Assembly (NCBI GenBank): GCA_904393845.1
Contig: CAJFNB010000001.1
Span: 132,082 to 196,081, forward strand
Reading direction: 5' to 3'
Length of the DNA: 64,000 nt
From: Alloclostridium intestinigallinarum
GTDB taxonomy: Bacteria > Bacillota > Clostridia > Christensenellales > UBA3700
Both the position numbers and the translations under genes were made by a program. Shown here in pieces: positions 1 through 8,418 of the stretch (position 1 is its first letter; each line of letters starts with the position of its first letter). The notes below the pieces were generated by a model that did no database searches, was not told the DNA's origin, and saw only the letters and a program-made list of their open reading frames with translations.

Positions 1-156
1 CGGATCGGAAAAAGGAATGCCCAGCTCTATTAAACCGGCGCCGCCGTCTACCGCCGCGCGGACGGCTTTTTCCGTAGTTTCCAGATCGGGGTCGCCGCAG
101 GTGATGAACGCGATAAACGCCTTGCCTTTTTCAAACGCTTTTTTTATATTACTCAT
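1..156 (-). CDS. trpA: Tryptophan synthase alpha chain, N-terminal part
   Basis: This gene runs off the window edge, so only the first 52 codons are visible. It begins MSNIKKAFEKGKAFIAFITC and continues through GDPDLE and ELGIPFSDP, the conserved opening of TrpA (the Glu in ELGIPFSDP is the catalytic Glu49 equivalent). TrpA cleaves indole-3-glycerol phosphate to indole, which is channelled to TrpB. Its ATG overlaps the end of trpB by 8 nt, so the two are translationally coupled as the last steps of the trp operon. Confidence 0.95.
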   Translation of the reverse strand, partial: MSNIKKAFEKGKAFIAFITCGDPDLETTEKAVRAAVDGGAGLIELGIPFSDP

Positions 157-1339
157 ATATGTCTTCTCCTCTGTAACGGGCAATCGCCGCGCAGTCCTTG
201 TCTCCCCTTCCCGAAACGGTTATGACGATTATCTTGTCCTTTCCCATACCGGGAGCAATCTTCATGGCGTGCGCCACCGCGTGCGCCGACTCTATCGCGG
301 GAATAATGCCCTCCGTCTTTGCCAGATATTCGAACGCATTAACCGCCTCTTCGTCCGTGACGGGCACGTATTCCGCCCTGCCCGTATCGTGCAGATGCGC
401 GTGCTCGGGTCCCACACCGGGATAGTCAAGTCCGGCGGAAATGGAGTACACGGGTGCTATCTGTCCGTATTTATCCTGGCAGAAATACGACTTCATGCCA
501 TGGAATATTCCCACTTTACCGGTATTTAGGGTGGCTGCCGTTTCAAAAGTGTCTATTCCCCTGCCGGCGGCTTCGCATCCGATGAGTCTGACGGTCTTAT
601 CCGGTATGAAGTGGTAAAAACTGCCTATCGCGTTGGAGCCGCCGCCCACGCACGCGATAACCGCGTCGGGAAGCCTTCCTTCCTTTTGCAGAATCTGCTC
701 CTTTATCTCGCGCGATATGACCGCCTGAAAATCGCGCACGATAGTGGGAAAAGGATGGGGACCCATGACCGAACCCAGGCAGTAGTGCGTGTCGGAAATG
801 CGGGAAGTCCATTCGCGCATTGCCTCTGAAACGGCGTCCTTCAGCGTTGCCGTACCCGTCTTTACGGGGACGACTTCCGCGCCCAGCAGGCGCATACGGT
901 ATACGTTGAGCGCCTGGCGGACGGTGTCTTCCGCGCCCATGAAAACCACGCACTCCATACCCATGAGCGCGGCGGCGGTGGCTGTGGCTACGCCGTGCTG
1001 TCCCGCGCCCGTTTCCGCGATAAGGCGCGTTTTGCCCATCTTTTTGGCAAGAAGCGCCTGCCCCAGCACGTTGTTTATCTTATGCGCGCCCGTGTGGTTC
1101 AGATCCTCGCGCTTCAGGTATATCTTCGCGCCGCCGAGATCCGCCGTCATCTTCTTGGCGAAATACAGTCTGGACGGCCTGCCCGCGTATTCGTTTAGAA
1201 GTTCGGTGAGTTCGTCGTTGAACGCCTTGTCGTTTTTGTAGCGGTTGTACGCTTTTTCCAATTCGATAACGGCGTTCATCAACGTTTCGGGGATATACTG
1301 TCCGCCGTAAATACCGAATCTCCCTTCAGGATTTGTCAT
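149..1339 (-). CDS. trpB: Tryptophan synthase beta chain
   Basis: The 396-residue protein has the usual TrpB length. It condenses indole with serine using PLP. The PLP-lysine motif HTGAHKINN lies near residue 85, GAGQHG follows near 113, and the phosphate-binding loop GGGSNAIG is near 230. The start MTNPEGRFGIYGGQYIPET is typical of the family. It overlaps trpF upstream by 14 nt and trpA downstream by 8 nt, showing tight coupling in the operon. Confidence 0.98.
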   Translation of the reverse strand: MTNPEGRFGIYGGQYIPETLMNAVIELEKAYNRYKNDKAFNDELTELLNEYAGRPSRLYFAKKMTADLGGAKIYLKREDLNHTGAHKINNVLGQALLAKKMGKTRLIAETGAGQHGVATATAAALMGMECVVFMGAEDTVRQALNVYRMRLLGAEVVPVKTGTATLKDAVSEAMREWTSRISDTHYCLGSVMGPHPFPTIVRDFQAVISREIKEQILQKEGRLPDAVIACVGGGSNAIGSFYHFIPDKTVRLIGCEAAGRGIDTFETAATLNTGKVGIFHGMKSYFCQDKYGQIAPVYSISAGLDYPGVGPEHAHLHDTGRAEYVPVTDEEAVNAFEYLAKTEGIIPAIESAHAVAHAMKIAPGMGKDKIIVITVSGRGDKDCAAIARYRGEDIYE

Positions 1340-1946
1340 CTTTTCCGTCTGCCTCCCTTACTGCGGCGACGAACGCCGCTATTTTGTTTTTGTCTTTATA
1401 TCCGTCCGTTTCCACGCCCGAACTCACGTCGACCGCAAACGGGTGCAGGATTCGTACCGCATTTTCCGCATTGCCGCAGGACAGTCCGCCCGCCAGAAAA
1501 TACTGCCGGTTTATTCCGCGGAGCAGCCGCCAGTCGAACGCTTTGCCGCTGCCCGCACCGGAATCAAGCAGGATATAGTCTGCGCGGCTTTTCTCCGCTT
1601 CTTCCGCGTCCTTTTCCGCTTTAACGCGGAACGCCCTTATGATTTTTTTGTCCGTCAGCCCTTTCAGCCGCTCTATATACCCGTCGTCTTCGCGCCCGTG
1701 GAGCTGTGCCATATCTATAACGCCGCCGTTAAGCAGCCGAGCCACTTTTCCGCAGTCCTCGTCGACGAATACCCCTACCGCCGTAATGCCGGGCGAAAGT
1801 GCCGCCTTGAGTTCCGCCGCCCTTTCACAGGATATAAAGCGGCGGCTTGAGGGCGCGAATACGAATCCGGCATAGTCGGGCATACACGCGTTTACCGCGG
1901 AAATATCGCTTAAACGGGAAAGCCCGCATATCTTTATCCTTGTCAA
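1326..1946 (-). CDS. trpF: Phosphoribosylanthranilate isomerase
   Basis: A 206-residue TIM-barrel enzyme for the third step of tryptophan synthesis. It starts MTRIKICGLS, where the Cys of KICG is the general base. LLDSGAGSGKAFDW near 145 and the C-terminal DVSSGVETDGYKD are the family's phosphate-binding and terminal signatures. It is encoded separately from trpC, as is usual in Bacillota, and overlaps trpC by 4 nt. Confidence 0.97.
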   Translation of the reverse strand: MTRIKICGLSRLSDISAVNACMPDYAGFVFAPSSRRFISCERAAELKAALSPGITAVGVFVDEDCGKVARLLNGGVIDMAQLHGREDDGYIERLKGLTDKKIIRAFRVKAEKDAEEAEKSRADYILLDSGAGSGKAFDWRLLRGINRQYFLAGGLSCGNAENAVRILHPFAVDVSSGVETDGYKDKNKIAAFVAAVREADGKDDKS

Positions 1947-2725
1947 AGCAAGCTCCTCAATTCGTCAAGTTTCGCCCTCTTGTCGGGCGCGCGCATGAGC
2001 GTTTCGCCTATCAATACCGCGTCCGCGCCCATGTCCCTTATCTTCGCCACGTCCTCCGCGCTTTTAACGCCGCTTTCCGACACGAACAGTATATCGCGAG
2101 GAATCAGATCGCGCAGTCTGCAACTGTTCCGCGTATCCACGGAAAAGTCTTTCAGGTTCCTGTTGTTCACGCCGATGACGCGCGCGCCCGCCTCTACCGC
2201 CGCTTCGGCTTCGCCTTCGTCGTGCGCTTCGACAAGGGCGGTAAGTCCGAGAAGGTCGCACACGCCGATATATTCTTTCAATTGCTCTTTTTCCAGTATC
2301 GCGCAGATGAGCAGCACCGCCTGCGCTCCCAGCAGTTTCGCCCCGTAAATCATGTACTCGTCCACCACGAAGTCCTTGCGCAGGCAGGGGACGGATACGG
2401 CGGCGGCAATCTCTTTCAGATATTCTCCGCTTCCCAGAAAACGGCCGGGTTCGGTGAGTACGGATATGCAGTCCGCCCCTGCCGCTTCGTACTCCTTTGC
2501 GATATGCAGATAGGGGAAATCGGGAGAAATAAGCCCTTTGGACGGGGACGCTTTCTTACATTCGCATATGAAGGAAAGCCCCGGCTTTTTCAGCGCGTTT
2601 TCAAAGGCGTACTCTCCCCTTTCAAGCGCTTCCGCACGCCGCCTTATCTCCTGCGCGGACACGGCAGCTTTCGCCGCCTTCACGCGTTCGCGCGCGCTTT
2701 CGGCAAGTTCTTCCAGAATGGTCAT
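1943..2725 (-). CDS. trpC: Indole-3-glycerol phosphate synthase
   Basis: A 260-residue TIM barrel that closes the indole ring. FICECKKASPSKG near residue 52 holds the catalytic Glu and Lys. LRKDFVVDEYMI near 115, GVNNRNLKDF near 180, SESGV and GADAVLIGE complete the conserved series. ATGA overlaps join it to trpD upstream and trpF downstream. Confidence 0.98.
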   Translation of the reverse strand: MTILEELAESARERVKAAKAAVSAQEIRRRAEALERGEYAFENALKKPGLSFICECKKASPSKGLISPDFPYLHIAKEYEAAGADCISVLTEPGRFLGSGEYLKEIAAAVSVPCLRKDFVVDEYMIYGAKLLGAQAVLLICAILEKEQLKEYIGVCDLLGLTALVEAHDEGEAEAAVEAGARVIGVNNRNLKDFSVDTRNSCRLRDLIPRDILFVSESGVKSAEDVAKIRDMGADAVLIGETLMRAPDKRAKLDELRSLL

Positions 2726-3753
2726 TGCGCTTCCTCCGCGGCGTTGCTTATCCGTATGACGTCGTCAAGCGTTTTGCGCGCCTTGCCCGAATCTATCAGC
2801 TCGCCCGCAAGCGCGATCCCCTCTTTCATGCTCTCCGCCTTTCCGCCGATATACAGCGCCGCGCCCGCATTCAGAAGCACCGCGTTTCTCTTTGCGCCCC
2901 TTTCCCCGTCTAAAAGCGAAAGGGTTATACGCGCGTTCTCCTGCGGCGTGCCGCCCCTCAGGTCTTCCCTGCGGCAACGCTCCATTCCGAAGTCTTCCGG
3001 CTTTATCGTATAATTTTTTATCCAGCCGTCCTTTATTTCGCACACCGAAGTGGGCGCGCCCAGCGATATTTCGTCCAGCTTGTCCCTGCCGTAAACCACC
3101 ATGCCGCGCCTTACTCCGAGTTCGGTGAGCACCTGCGCCAGCGGCTCGATAAGATATTCGTCGTACACGCCCAGAAGCTGCAGGGCGGGACGCGCGGGAT
3201 TTGTCAAAGGTCCGAGGATATTGAACACGGTTCTGAAACCCAGCTCCTTGCGGATTGCCCCGACGTATTTCATGGACGTGTGGTATTCCTGCGCAAAGAA
3301 AAAGCACATACCAGCCTTTTCCAGCAGTTCCACACATTTTTTCGGACTTTGGCGTATGTTCACGCCCAGCGCTTCCAGACAGTCTGCCGTTCCGCATTGG
3401 GAAGAAGCCGCGCGGTTGCCGTGCTTGGCAATCTTCACTCCGCCAGCCGCCGCCACGAGCGCGGACGTTGTGGAGATGTTGAAACTTCCGGCGTTATCGC
3501 CGCCCGTGCCGACTATCTCCATGACCTCCATGCCCGTTTCCACCTTTTTGGCGTGCTCCCTCATCGCGGCGGCGCAACCGGCTATTTCATCCTTCGTTTC
3601 CGCCCTCGCGCTCTTTGTGGACAGCGCCGCCAGAAACGCGGCGTTCTGCGTGGCGGAAGTTTCGCCGCCCATGATTTCGTTCATCACCGCATACGCTTCG
3701 CCGTACGAAAGGTCTTCTTTGTTTACTATCTTTACTATGGCTTCCTTTATCAT
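2722..3753 (-). CDS. trpD: Anthranilate phosphoribosyltransferase
   Basis: A 343-residue enzyme that transfers phosphoribose from PRPP to anthranilate. The PRPP-binding motif GTGGDNAGSFNISTTSA is near residue 83, KHGNRAASSQCGTAD near 110 and GPLTNPARP near 180. It starts with MIKEAIVKIVNKEDLS. The stop of trpG and the ATG of trpD share one base (TAATG), a typical reinitiation overlap. Confidence 0.98.
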   Translation of the reverse strand: MIKEAIVKIVNKEDLSYGEAYAVMNEIMGGETSATQNAAFLAALSTKSARAETKDEIAGCAAAMREHAKKVETGMEVMEIVGTGGDNAGSFNISTTSALVAAAGGVKIAKHGNRAASSQCGTADCLEALGVNIRQSPKKCVELLEKAGMCFFFAQEYHTSMKYVGAIRKELGFRTVFNILGPLTNPARPALQLLGVYDEYLIEPLAQVLTELGVRRGMVVYGRDKLDEISLGAPTSVCEIKDGWIKNYTIKPEDFGMERCRREDLRGGTPQENARITLSLLDGERGAKRNAVLLNAGAALYIGGKAESMKEGIALAGELIDSGKARKTLDDVIRISNAAEEAQ

Positions 3754-4325
3754 TACAGCATCTCCTTTATAAAGTTTTCGAGCATACGCTTTCCGTTCGG
3801 GGTGAGTATGGATTCGGGGTGGAACTGCACGCCGAAAACGGGATATTTTTTATGTTGCACAGCCATAACCTCGCCGTCGTCCGTAACCGCGGTGACTTTA
3901 AGACATTCGGGAATGGTGTCCGCGTCCGCCGCAAGCGAGTGGTATCGCGCCACAAGTTCGACTTCGTCGCACCCGTAAAACAACAGACACTCCCTGTCGA
4001 TTTTCACGACGGACTGCTTGCCGTGCATGAGTTTTTTCGCGTAAGTCACGGTTGCGCCGTACGCCGCGCATACCGCCTGGTGACCCAGACACACGCCCAG
4101 CACGGGGATTTCCTTCCCCAGCGTCTTTACGACGTTTATTATTACGCCGGCGTTTTCCGGTCTGCCCGGTCCGGGGGATATGATAATGCGTTCCGGGTGC
4201 AGATTTCTTATCTGCTCCACGGTGAGTTCGTCGTTGCGGATAACCGTTATATCGGGGTTTATTTCCCCGGTCAGCTGGTACAGATTGTAGGAAAAACTGT
4301 CGTAATTGTCGATGAGCAGTATCAT
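3753..4325 (-). CDS. trpG: Anthranilate synthase glutamine amidotransferase
   Basis: A 190-residue class I glutaminase that feeds ammonia to TrpE. It begins MILLIDNYDSFSYNL; GPGRPENAG near 53, the nucleophile Cys in GVCLGHQAV near 79 and the His-Glu pair in FHPESI near 170 form the triad. It may also serve para-aminobenzoate synthesis, as in B. subtilis; no pabB is visible here. It lies between trpE and trpD with overlaps on both sides. Confidence 0.97.
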   Translation of the reverse strand: MILLIDNYDSFSYNLYQLTGEINPDITVIRNDELTVEQIRNLHPERIIISPGPGRPENAGVIINVVKTLGKEIPVLGVCLGHQAVCAAYGATVTYAKKLMHGKQSVVKIDRECLLFYGCDEVELVARYHSLAADADTIPECLKVTAVTDDGEVMAVQHKKYPVFGVQFHPESILTPNGKRMLENFIKEML

Positions 4326-5788
4326 AATTCATCCTCCTGCGCAAGTTCCAGCGCTTTAAGCGATGCCTTCGCCTTGTTCAGACATTCCAGATACTCCTTT
4401 TCGGGATCGGAATCCGCAACTATTCCCGCGCCGCTGCGCACGAATACCTTGCCGTTTTTTTTGTAAACTATGCGTATGGCAATGCAGGTATCCATATTTC
4501 CCGTAAAGTCTATGTACCCGATGGCTCCGCCGTATATGCCGCGCTTGTTGTTTTCAAGCTCCGCAATCAGCCCGCACGCGCGTATCTTGGGCGCTCCCGA
4601 AAGCGTTCCCGCAGGCAGTACCGCCTCTACCGCGTCGAGCGCGTCCTTGCCCTCCCTTATCTCTCCGCGAATGGTCGAGCCAATGTGCATGACGTGCGAA
4701 AACTTCTCCACCGCGTGCAGTTTTTCCACCCTGACGGAGCCGAATCTGCTTATTTTTCCCAGGTCGTTCCTGCCCAGGTCCACCAGCATATCGTGCTCGG
4801 AAAGTTCCTTTTCGTCCGCAAGCAGTTCCCTTTCAAGCTCCTTGTCCTCCTCTTCCGTCACGCCGCGCCGGCGCGTCCCGGCAAGGGGGAAAGTGTGCAG
4901 GATTCCGTCTTCCAGCCTGACGAGCGTTTCGGGCGAAGCCCCCGCCACTTCCACGTCCGTTCCCGAAAAATAGAACATATAGGGGGAAGGATTTATCGTG
5001 CGCAAAACGCGGTAGGTATTCAATAAACTGCCCTCGAACGGCGCGCTCAGGCGGTTGGAAAGCACTATCTGGAATATATCCCCTTCGCGGATATATCTTT
5101 TCGCCCGCTCCACCATGCCGCAGTACTGCTCTTTGCCGAAAAGCGGAACGACTTTGCCTTTCAGTCTGCCGCCCGGCTCTTCTTCCCTGTTTCCGCGGCG
5201 CAGAAGGCGGATAAGCCCTTTTATTTCCTCAACCGCTTTGCCGTACTCCCTCTCCACGTCCGTAAGCGGCATATTGACGATGAGTATTATCTTCTGCCGC
5301 AGGTTGTCGAAGGCGATGACCTTGTCGAAAAGCATCAGGTCCACGTCCTTGAAGTTCTCCGTATCCTCCGCGTCGCATCTCACCGCGGGTTCGCTGTACC
5401 CCAGATAGTCGTAGGAAAAATATCCCACCAGACCGCCCGTGAAGGGCGGCAGATAGTCAAAGCGCGGAGCTTTATACTCTTTGAGTATTTTGCGGATATA
5501 TCCGGACGGGTCGTCCGTTCTTATCTCTCCGCCGCCCGCCTGCAAGACTCCGTTTACGCAGGTTATCTCCGTTTTCGGCTCAAAGCCCAGAAATGTGTAT
5601 CTCCCCCACTTTTCGTCCGCCTGGGCGGATTCCAGCATATAGCAGTGCGCGGACGAGTTTTTCAGTATCCTCAGCGCCTCGATGGGCGTGATGAAGTCGG
5701 ACAGAATTTCACAGCTGACGGGCAGAACGCGGTATTTTCCGTCCGCGGCTATCCTTCCGATTTCACTCAAAACGGGCAAGATTTCCAT
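4322..5788 (-). CDS. trpE: Anthranilate synthase component I
   Basis: A 488-residue chorismate-utilising enzyme, the first committed step of the pathway. The feedback region is intact: LESAQ with GRYTFLG near residues 53-70, and NPSPYMF near 265, the motif that contacts inhibitory tryptophan. The catalytic core has AGTRRRG, DLGRNDLGKISR and SGAPKIRA. A strong ribosome site (GGAGGA) precedes the ATG. As first gene of the operon it lies directly behind the T-box leader, so both transcript attenuation and end-product inhibition are expected. Confidence 0.98.
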   Translation of the reverse strand: MEILPVLSEIGRIAADGKYRVLPVSCEILSDFITPIEALRILKNSSAHCYMLESAQADEKWGRYTFLGFEPKTEITCVNGVLQAGGGEIRTDDPSGYIRKILKEYKAPRFDYLPPFTGGLVGYFSYDYLGYSEPAVRCDAEDTENFKDVDLMLFDKVIAFDNLRQKIILIVNMPLTDVEREYGKAVEEIKGLIRLLRRGNREEEPGGRLKGKVVPLFGKEQYCGMVERAKRYIREGDIFQIVLSNRLSAPFEGSLLNTYRVLRTINPSPYMFYFSGTDVEVAGASPETLVRLEDGILHTFPLAGTRRRGVTEEEDKELERELLADEKELSEHDMLVDLGRNDLGKISRFGSVRVEKLHAVEKFSHVMHIGSTIRGEIREGKDALDAVEAVLPAGTLSGAPKIRACGLIAELENNKRGIYGGAIGYIDFTGNMDTCIAIRIVYKKNGKVFVRSGAGIVADSDPEKEYLECLNKAKASLKALELAQEDEL

Positions 5789-5806
5789 ATCTTTATTCCT
5801 CCGGAT

Positions 5807-5841
5807 AAAAAAATGCTTCTTCGGCTTACTGCCAAAGAAGC
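5807..5841 (-). terminator. Second terminator-like hairpin before trpE
   Basis: In transcript direction an 11-bp stem (GCTTCTTTGGC / GCCGAAGAAGC, 5-nt loop, one wobble) is followed by A and seven T. It begins right where the T-box terminator's T-run ends and stops about 10 nt before the trpE ribosome site. A T-box normally has one terminator, so this extra one is unusual. Confidence 0.7.
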
Positions 5842-5877
5842 AAAAAGTCCCTGACAGAAAGTACTCTTGTCAAGGAC
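5842..5877 (-). terminator. T-box-controlled attenuator of the trp operon
   Basis: GTCCTTGACA and TGTCAGGGAC form a 10-bp stem with an 11-nt loop, followed by TTTTT. It lies just downstream of the T-box sequence, the normal place for the terminator that competes with the antiterminator bulge. Confidence 0.85.
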
Positions 5878-6129
5878 GAATAACAAATTATCCGCGGTGC
5901 CACCTTGAATTCACGGAACGACCCGTGCACTTAGCAGGATACCAACATATCCCCGGCAAATTACGTCTGCCTGCAACGTCGCAGAATACTTTGCGGTTTT
6001 CCGCATTTGACCTGCGCCCTCCGCGGTCCATTTGACAACTTGTTTCCCACCCGACTCTCACCGACGCAGGCTCTCTGTAAGGGCATGATTGCCGTTATCT
6101 CCGCATCAACGGTTTATTGAATTGTGCTC

Positions 6130-6158
6130 AGTATAGCACTCTTTTTCCGCATTGTCAA
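6130..6158 (-). promoter_or_regulatory. Sigma-A promoter of the trp operon
   Basis: TTGACA (6158-6153), a 17-bp spacer and TATACT (6135-6130) make a near-consensus promoter. Transcription should start about 6123, directly upstream of the T-box stem I. Confidence 0.9.
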
Positions 6159-6216
6159 CAGTATTTTCAGATTTTTTACATTGCGCCGCCAAAATGCCGT
6201 CCGGCGACAGCGAGTC

Positions 6217-6245
6217 TTGAAAAACCGTTTGCAAAGTGGTATTAT
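6217..6245 (+). promoter_or_regulatory. Promoter of the esterase gene, probably leaderless
   Basis: TTGAAA (6217-6222), 17 bp, TATTAT (6240-6245). The ATG of the next gene is only 6 nt beyond the -10 box, so the transcript should begin at or within a base or two of the start codon. No Shine-Dalgarno sequence is present. Confidence 0.7.
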
Positions 6246-6251
6246 TTATAT

Positions 6252-7343
6252 ATGAAGGACAAGAAAAAAAAGGCTCCCGTCCCCTTCGGGGAAAAGTACG
6301 AAAATCTGCGCGAACGCCAGCGGCTCTTCCACGCCGCCATGAAGGAAAACCGCGAACGCCGGCGCGAACTTATGAAGGAGAACACCGCGCAGGCTAAAGC
6401 CAAGGCGAAAAAGCTGGCGCGCAGGATTTCTTTCGGAATAAAGTATACGTACGCGATGGGCGGCAGACTGCGCAACGAGATAGTGGGTATGCTCACCGTA
6501 TACAACTTCGGGCGTGCGGTATTTCTGCACATAAAACGGCATATACGCTTCGACCCTTCCGACGAAAAACTTTACCTGAATACCTACTATCCGCTCGGCA
6601 AACACAAGGGCAGATACAAAGTTTTTCTGTATATCCACGGCGGCGGCTGGATGGGCGGCTGGCCCGAATCGCGCGAGGCGTTCACCACGCGCATAGCCAC
6701 GGCGGGATATTTCGTGGCGAGCGTTTATTACGGCGAAGCGCCCAGATACGCCCACCCCAGAATGATAGAAAACATATACAAGGCGATAGGCTGGCTGCGC
6801 GACCACGCGGACGAACTGGATATAGATATGGAAAGCATTGTCGTAAGCGGCGAATCCGCGGGCGCGCACCTTGCCGCCATGGCGGCTTGCATATCGACAA
6901 ACCCCGAATATGCCGCAAAATTCAATCTGGACAAGCGCGCAAGGGAGCAGAAGTTTTCCGCGACCGTGCTCAACTGCGGCGTTTACGACCTGGAAAAAGT
7001 GGTGGAATCGGGCTTTAAGCGCGGCGGCATATACACGCAGGCTTACTGCGGCGGCACGCCCGTAAAGGAGACTGACGAGGAGTTCCGCAAAGAAATTTCG
7101 CCCATATACTGGGTAAACGAACGCTTTCCGCCCACATTTGCCATATCCGCGGAAAACGACAAACTCGCCCTGCTCACCTTCGATCTGATAGACAAGTTCA
7201 TGCGGCTGGGAGTGCCCTACGTCCACTACCACGGCGAAGGAAGGTTCGCCGTGCACGCCTTCGCCATAACCATGGCGCTGAAAATAAGCAGGGACGCCAT
7301 GAAGCAAATCCGCCGTTTTTTAAGCTCCCTGCAAAAAAGTTAA
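6252..7343 (+). CDS. Alpha/beta hydrolase (HSL-type esterase)
   Basis: A 363-residue predicted carboxylesterase. After a charged N-terminal helix rich in Arg and Lys (residues 1-60), the oxyanion motif HGGGWMGG is near 127, the nucleophile elbow GESAGAHL near 198, the acid Asp in SAENDK near 300 and the His in FAVHAF near 338. This order is that of the hormone-sensitive-lipase/acetyl-esterase branch. There is no signal peptide, so it is probably cytoplasmic. The ATG at 6252 was chosen because the promoter -10 box ends 6 nt earlier; the frame is open further upstream but overlaps the trp promoter. Its substrate is unknown. Confidence 0.9.
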   Translation: MKDKKKKAPVPFGEKYENLRERQRLFHAAMKENRERRRELMKENTAQAKAKAKKLARRISFGIKYTYAMGGRLRNEIVGMLTVYNFGRAVFLHIKRHIRFDPSDEKLYLNTYYPLGKHKGRYKVFLYIHGGGWMGGWPESREAFTTRIATAGYFVASVYYGEAPRYAHPRMIENIYKAIGWLRDHADELDIDMESIVVSGESAGAHLAAMAACISTNPEYAAKFNLDKRAREQKFSATVLNCGVYDLEKVVESGFKRGGIYTQAYCGGTPVKETDEEFRKEISPIYWVNERFPPTFAISAENDKLALLTFDLIDKFMRLGVPYVHYHGEGRFAVHAFAITMALKISRDAMKQIRRFLSSLQKS

Positions 7344-7380
7344 GGCTTATACGGTTAGAACGCATAAGCCTTTTTGTTTT
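7342..7380 (+). terminator. Rho-independent terminator
   Basis: AAGGCTTAT and ATAAGCCTT pair as a 9-bp stem followed by TTTTTGTTTT, directly after the esterase stop codon. Confidence 0.9.
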
Positions 7381-7401
7381 CTCTTCCTGCGGATATATCT
7401 A

Positions 7402-7633
7402 CCCGTAGTGGGCCTCAGTAGAACACATTTTACTCTAAAACATAAAATATGTGTATATGTCGGGTTGTAAAATGCTTTGCTTTCAGCGGGAGCGCGTGGC
7501 GCTCCACCCATGATAATCTGCGAAGTAACCAAGCGATAATACTGAATTGCTTTCTTCGCAGAGTAATCAGCCTGCGGCGGCTCGCCGCCCGAAAGCAGTA
7601 CGATTAAAGTGTTCTACTGGGGCCCACTACGGG
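7402..7633. mobile_element. MITE-like terminal-inverted-repeat element, copy 1
   Basis: About 232 bp without coding capacity. The left end CCCGTAGTGGGCCTCAGTAG and the inverted right end CCCGTAGTGGGCCCCAGTAG differ at one base, and the match continues through AACAC. The same outer sequences, including the right-end stretch GAAAGCAGTACGATTAAAG, occur in copy 2 at 55221-55435. The interior holds a hairpin GGAGCGC-GTG-GCGCTCC followed by CACCC, like the tandem repeats at 22.3 kb. The right arm contains the stop codon of the neighbouring protease gene. No clear target duplication is visible. Confidence 0.7.
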
Positions 7634-8418
7634 GACCCGTTCATACCGTAACTTACGTTGCATTCGGCAAGAAATTCCGTTACCAGGTCGGAAGGCACGG
7701 CGCACCCCAGCCCGTAAATGTCTTCCGTCTGTCCGGAAGAAGCCGAGTTGTTTTCCAGGCGGGCGTAAATCACGCCGACGACGTACCCGTTCTTGTTGAG
7801 AAGCGGACCGCCGGAATTGCCGTGGTTGATGTTCGCGTCGAGAATAATCGAGTCTATCCCGCCCGCGGGATTGTTTTCTTCCTTCACATAACAATCGAGC
7901 GCCGAAATGGTTGCGGAAGAAACGCCCAGCCCCAGATTGGACGGGTTGCCGATGACATAAGCCGTATCGCCGGGATAAATGTTGTTCACGTCGCTGCTGG
8001 AAGCGAATGTCACATAGCTTTGCTCGGCATAGACCGCCACTTTGATTACGGCAATGTCTATTTCCGCGTTGATATAGCTCACCGAGGCGCGCAGCCGGGT
8101 GCCGTTGTAGTCCTCCACGGTCAGATTGGCGTCCGTATCGTAATTGACGGCGTGCGCGTTTGTTACGGCATAGCCGTCGGAAGAGATATAAAAGCCGCTT
8201 GAAGTCAAAGTGGAACCGGACAGCGAGCAGTAGACCCTGAGCGCCGCGGGAAGATTGTTCGCCGCCACGAGCGTGCCCGTGGAAGTATCGTCTGTAAACT
8301 GCGGGGTGAGAATACCCGCCTGCCTTTCCCCCGAAAGGGAACAGCCCGCCAGGGATACGGCTACGACCGCCAGACAGAGAAGCGTTATCACAAACACGAA
8401 TTTTTTATTGCGCATCAT
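7627..8418 (-). CDS. Trypsin-like serine protease lipoprotein
   Basis: A protein of about 263 residues with a lipoprotein signal ending VSLAGC, so it is probably membrane-anchored on the outside. The catalytic triad is complete: His in TNAHAV, Asp in EIDIAVIKV and Ser in HGNSGGPLL, the order seen in HtrA/DegP-type proteases; no PDZ domain follows. The start was placed at ATGATG beside the GGAGGG ribosome site (8418 or 8415) rather than the earlier ATG at 8439. It overlaps the upstream paralogue slightly. Its TAG stop is supplied by the arm of the inverted-repeat element at 7402-7633. Confidence 0.85.
   Translation of the reverse strand: MMRNKKFVFVITLLCLAVVAVSLAGCSLSGERQAGILTPQFTDDTSTGTLVAANNLPAALRVYCSLSGSTLTSSGFYISSDGYAVTNAHAVNYDTDANLTVEDYNGTRLRASVSYINAEIDIAVIKVAVYAEQSYVTFASSSDVNNIYPGDTAYVIGNPSNLGLGVSSATISALDCYVKEENNPAGGIDSIILDANINHGNSGGPLLNKNGYVVGVIYARLENNSASSGQTEDIYGLGCAVPSDLVTEFLAECNVSYGMNGSP

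Larger units (their letters stand above)
5807..6123 (-). promoter_or_regulatory. Tryptophan-specific T-box riboswitch leader
   Basis: The conserved T-box AAGGTGGCACCGCGGA is read on the minus strand at 5906-5891. Stem I closes with GCGG/CCGC, and its specifier loop carries TGG (Trp) followed by A, at 6030-6028. AGAGAG and the GGTGAGAGTCGGGTGG block give the usual stem I interior. Uncharged tRNA-Trp should pair with the specifier and the antiterminator bulge and prevent termination, so trpEGDCFBA is expressed when tryptophan is short. The specifier matches the operon's product, which makes the assignment firm. Confidence 0.95.

Noticed and set aside
1847..3013. A 388-codon plus-strand frame opposite trpF, trpC and trpD
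   Set aside because: Antisense of well-identified genes; composition is shadow-like.
7381..7640. Complete insertion sequence
   Set aside because: The element is only about 232 bp with no transposase frame; it can at most be a non-autonomous element.
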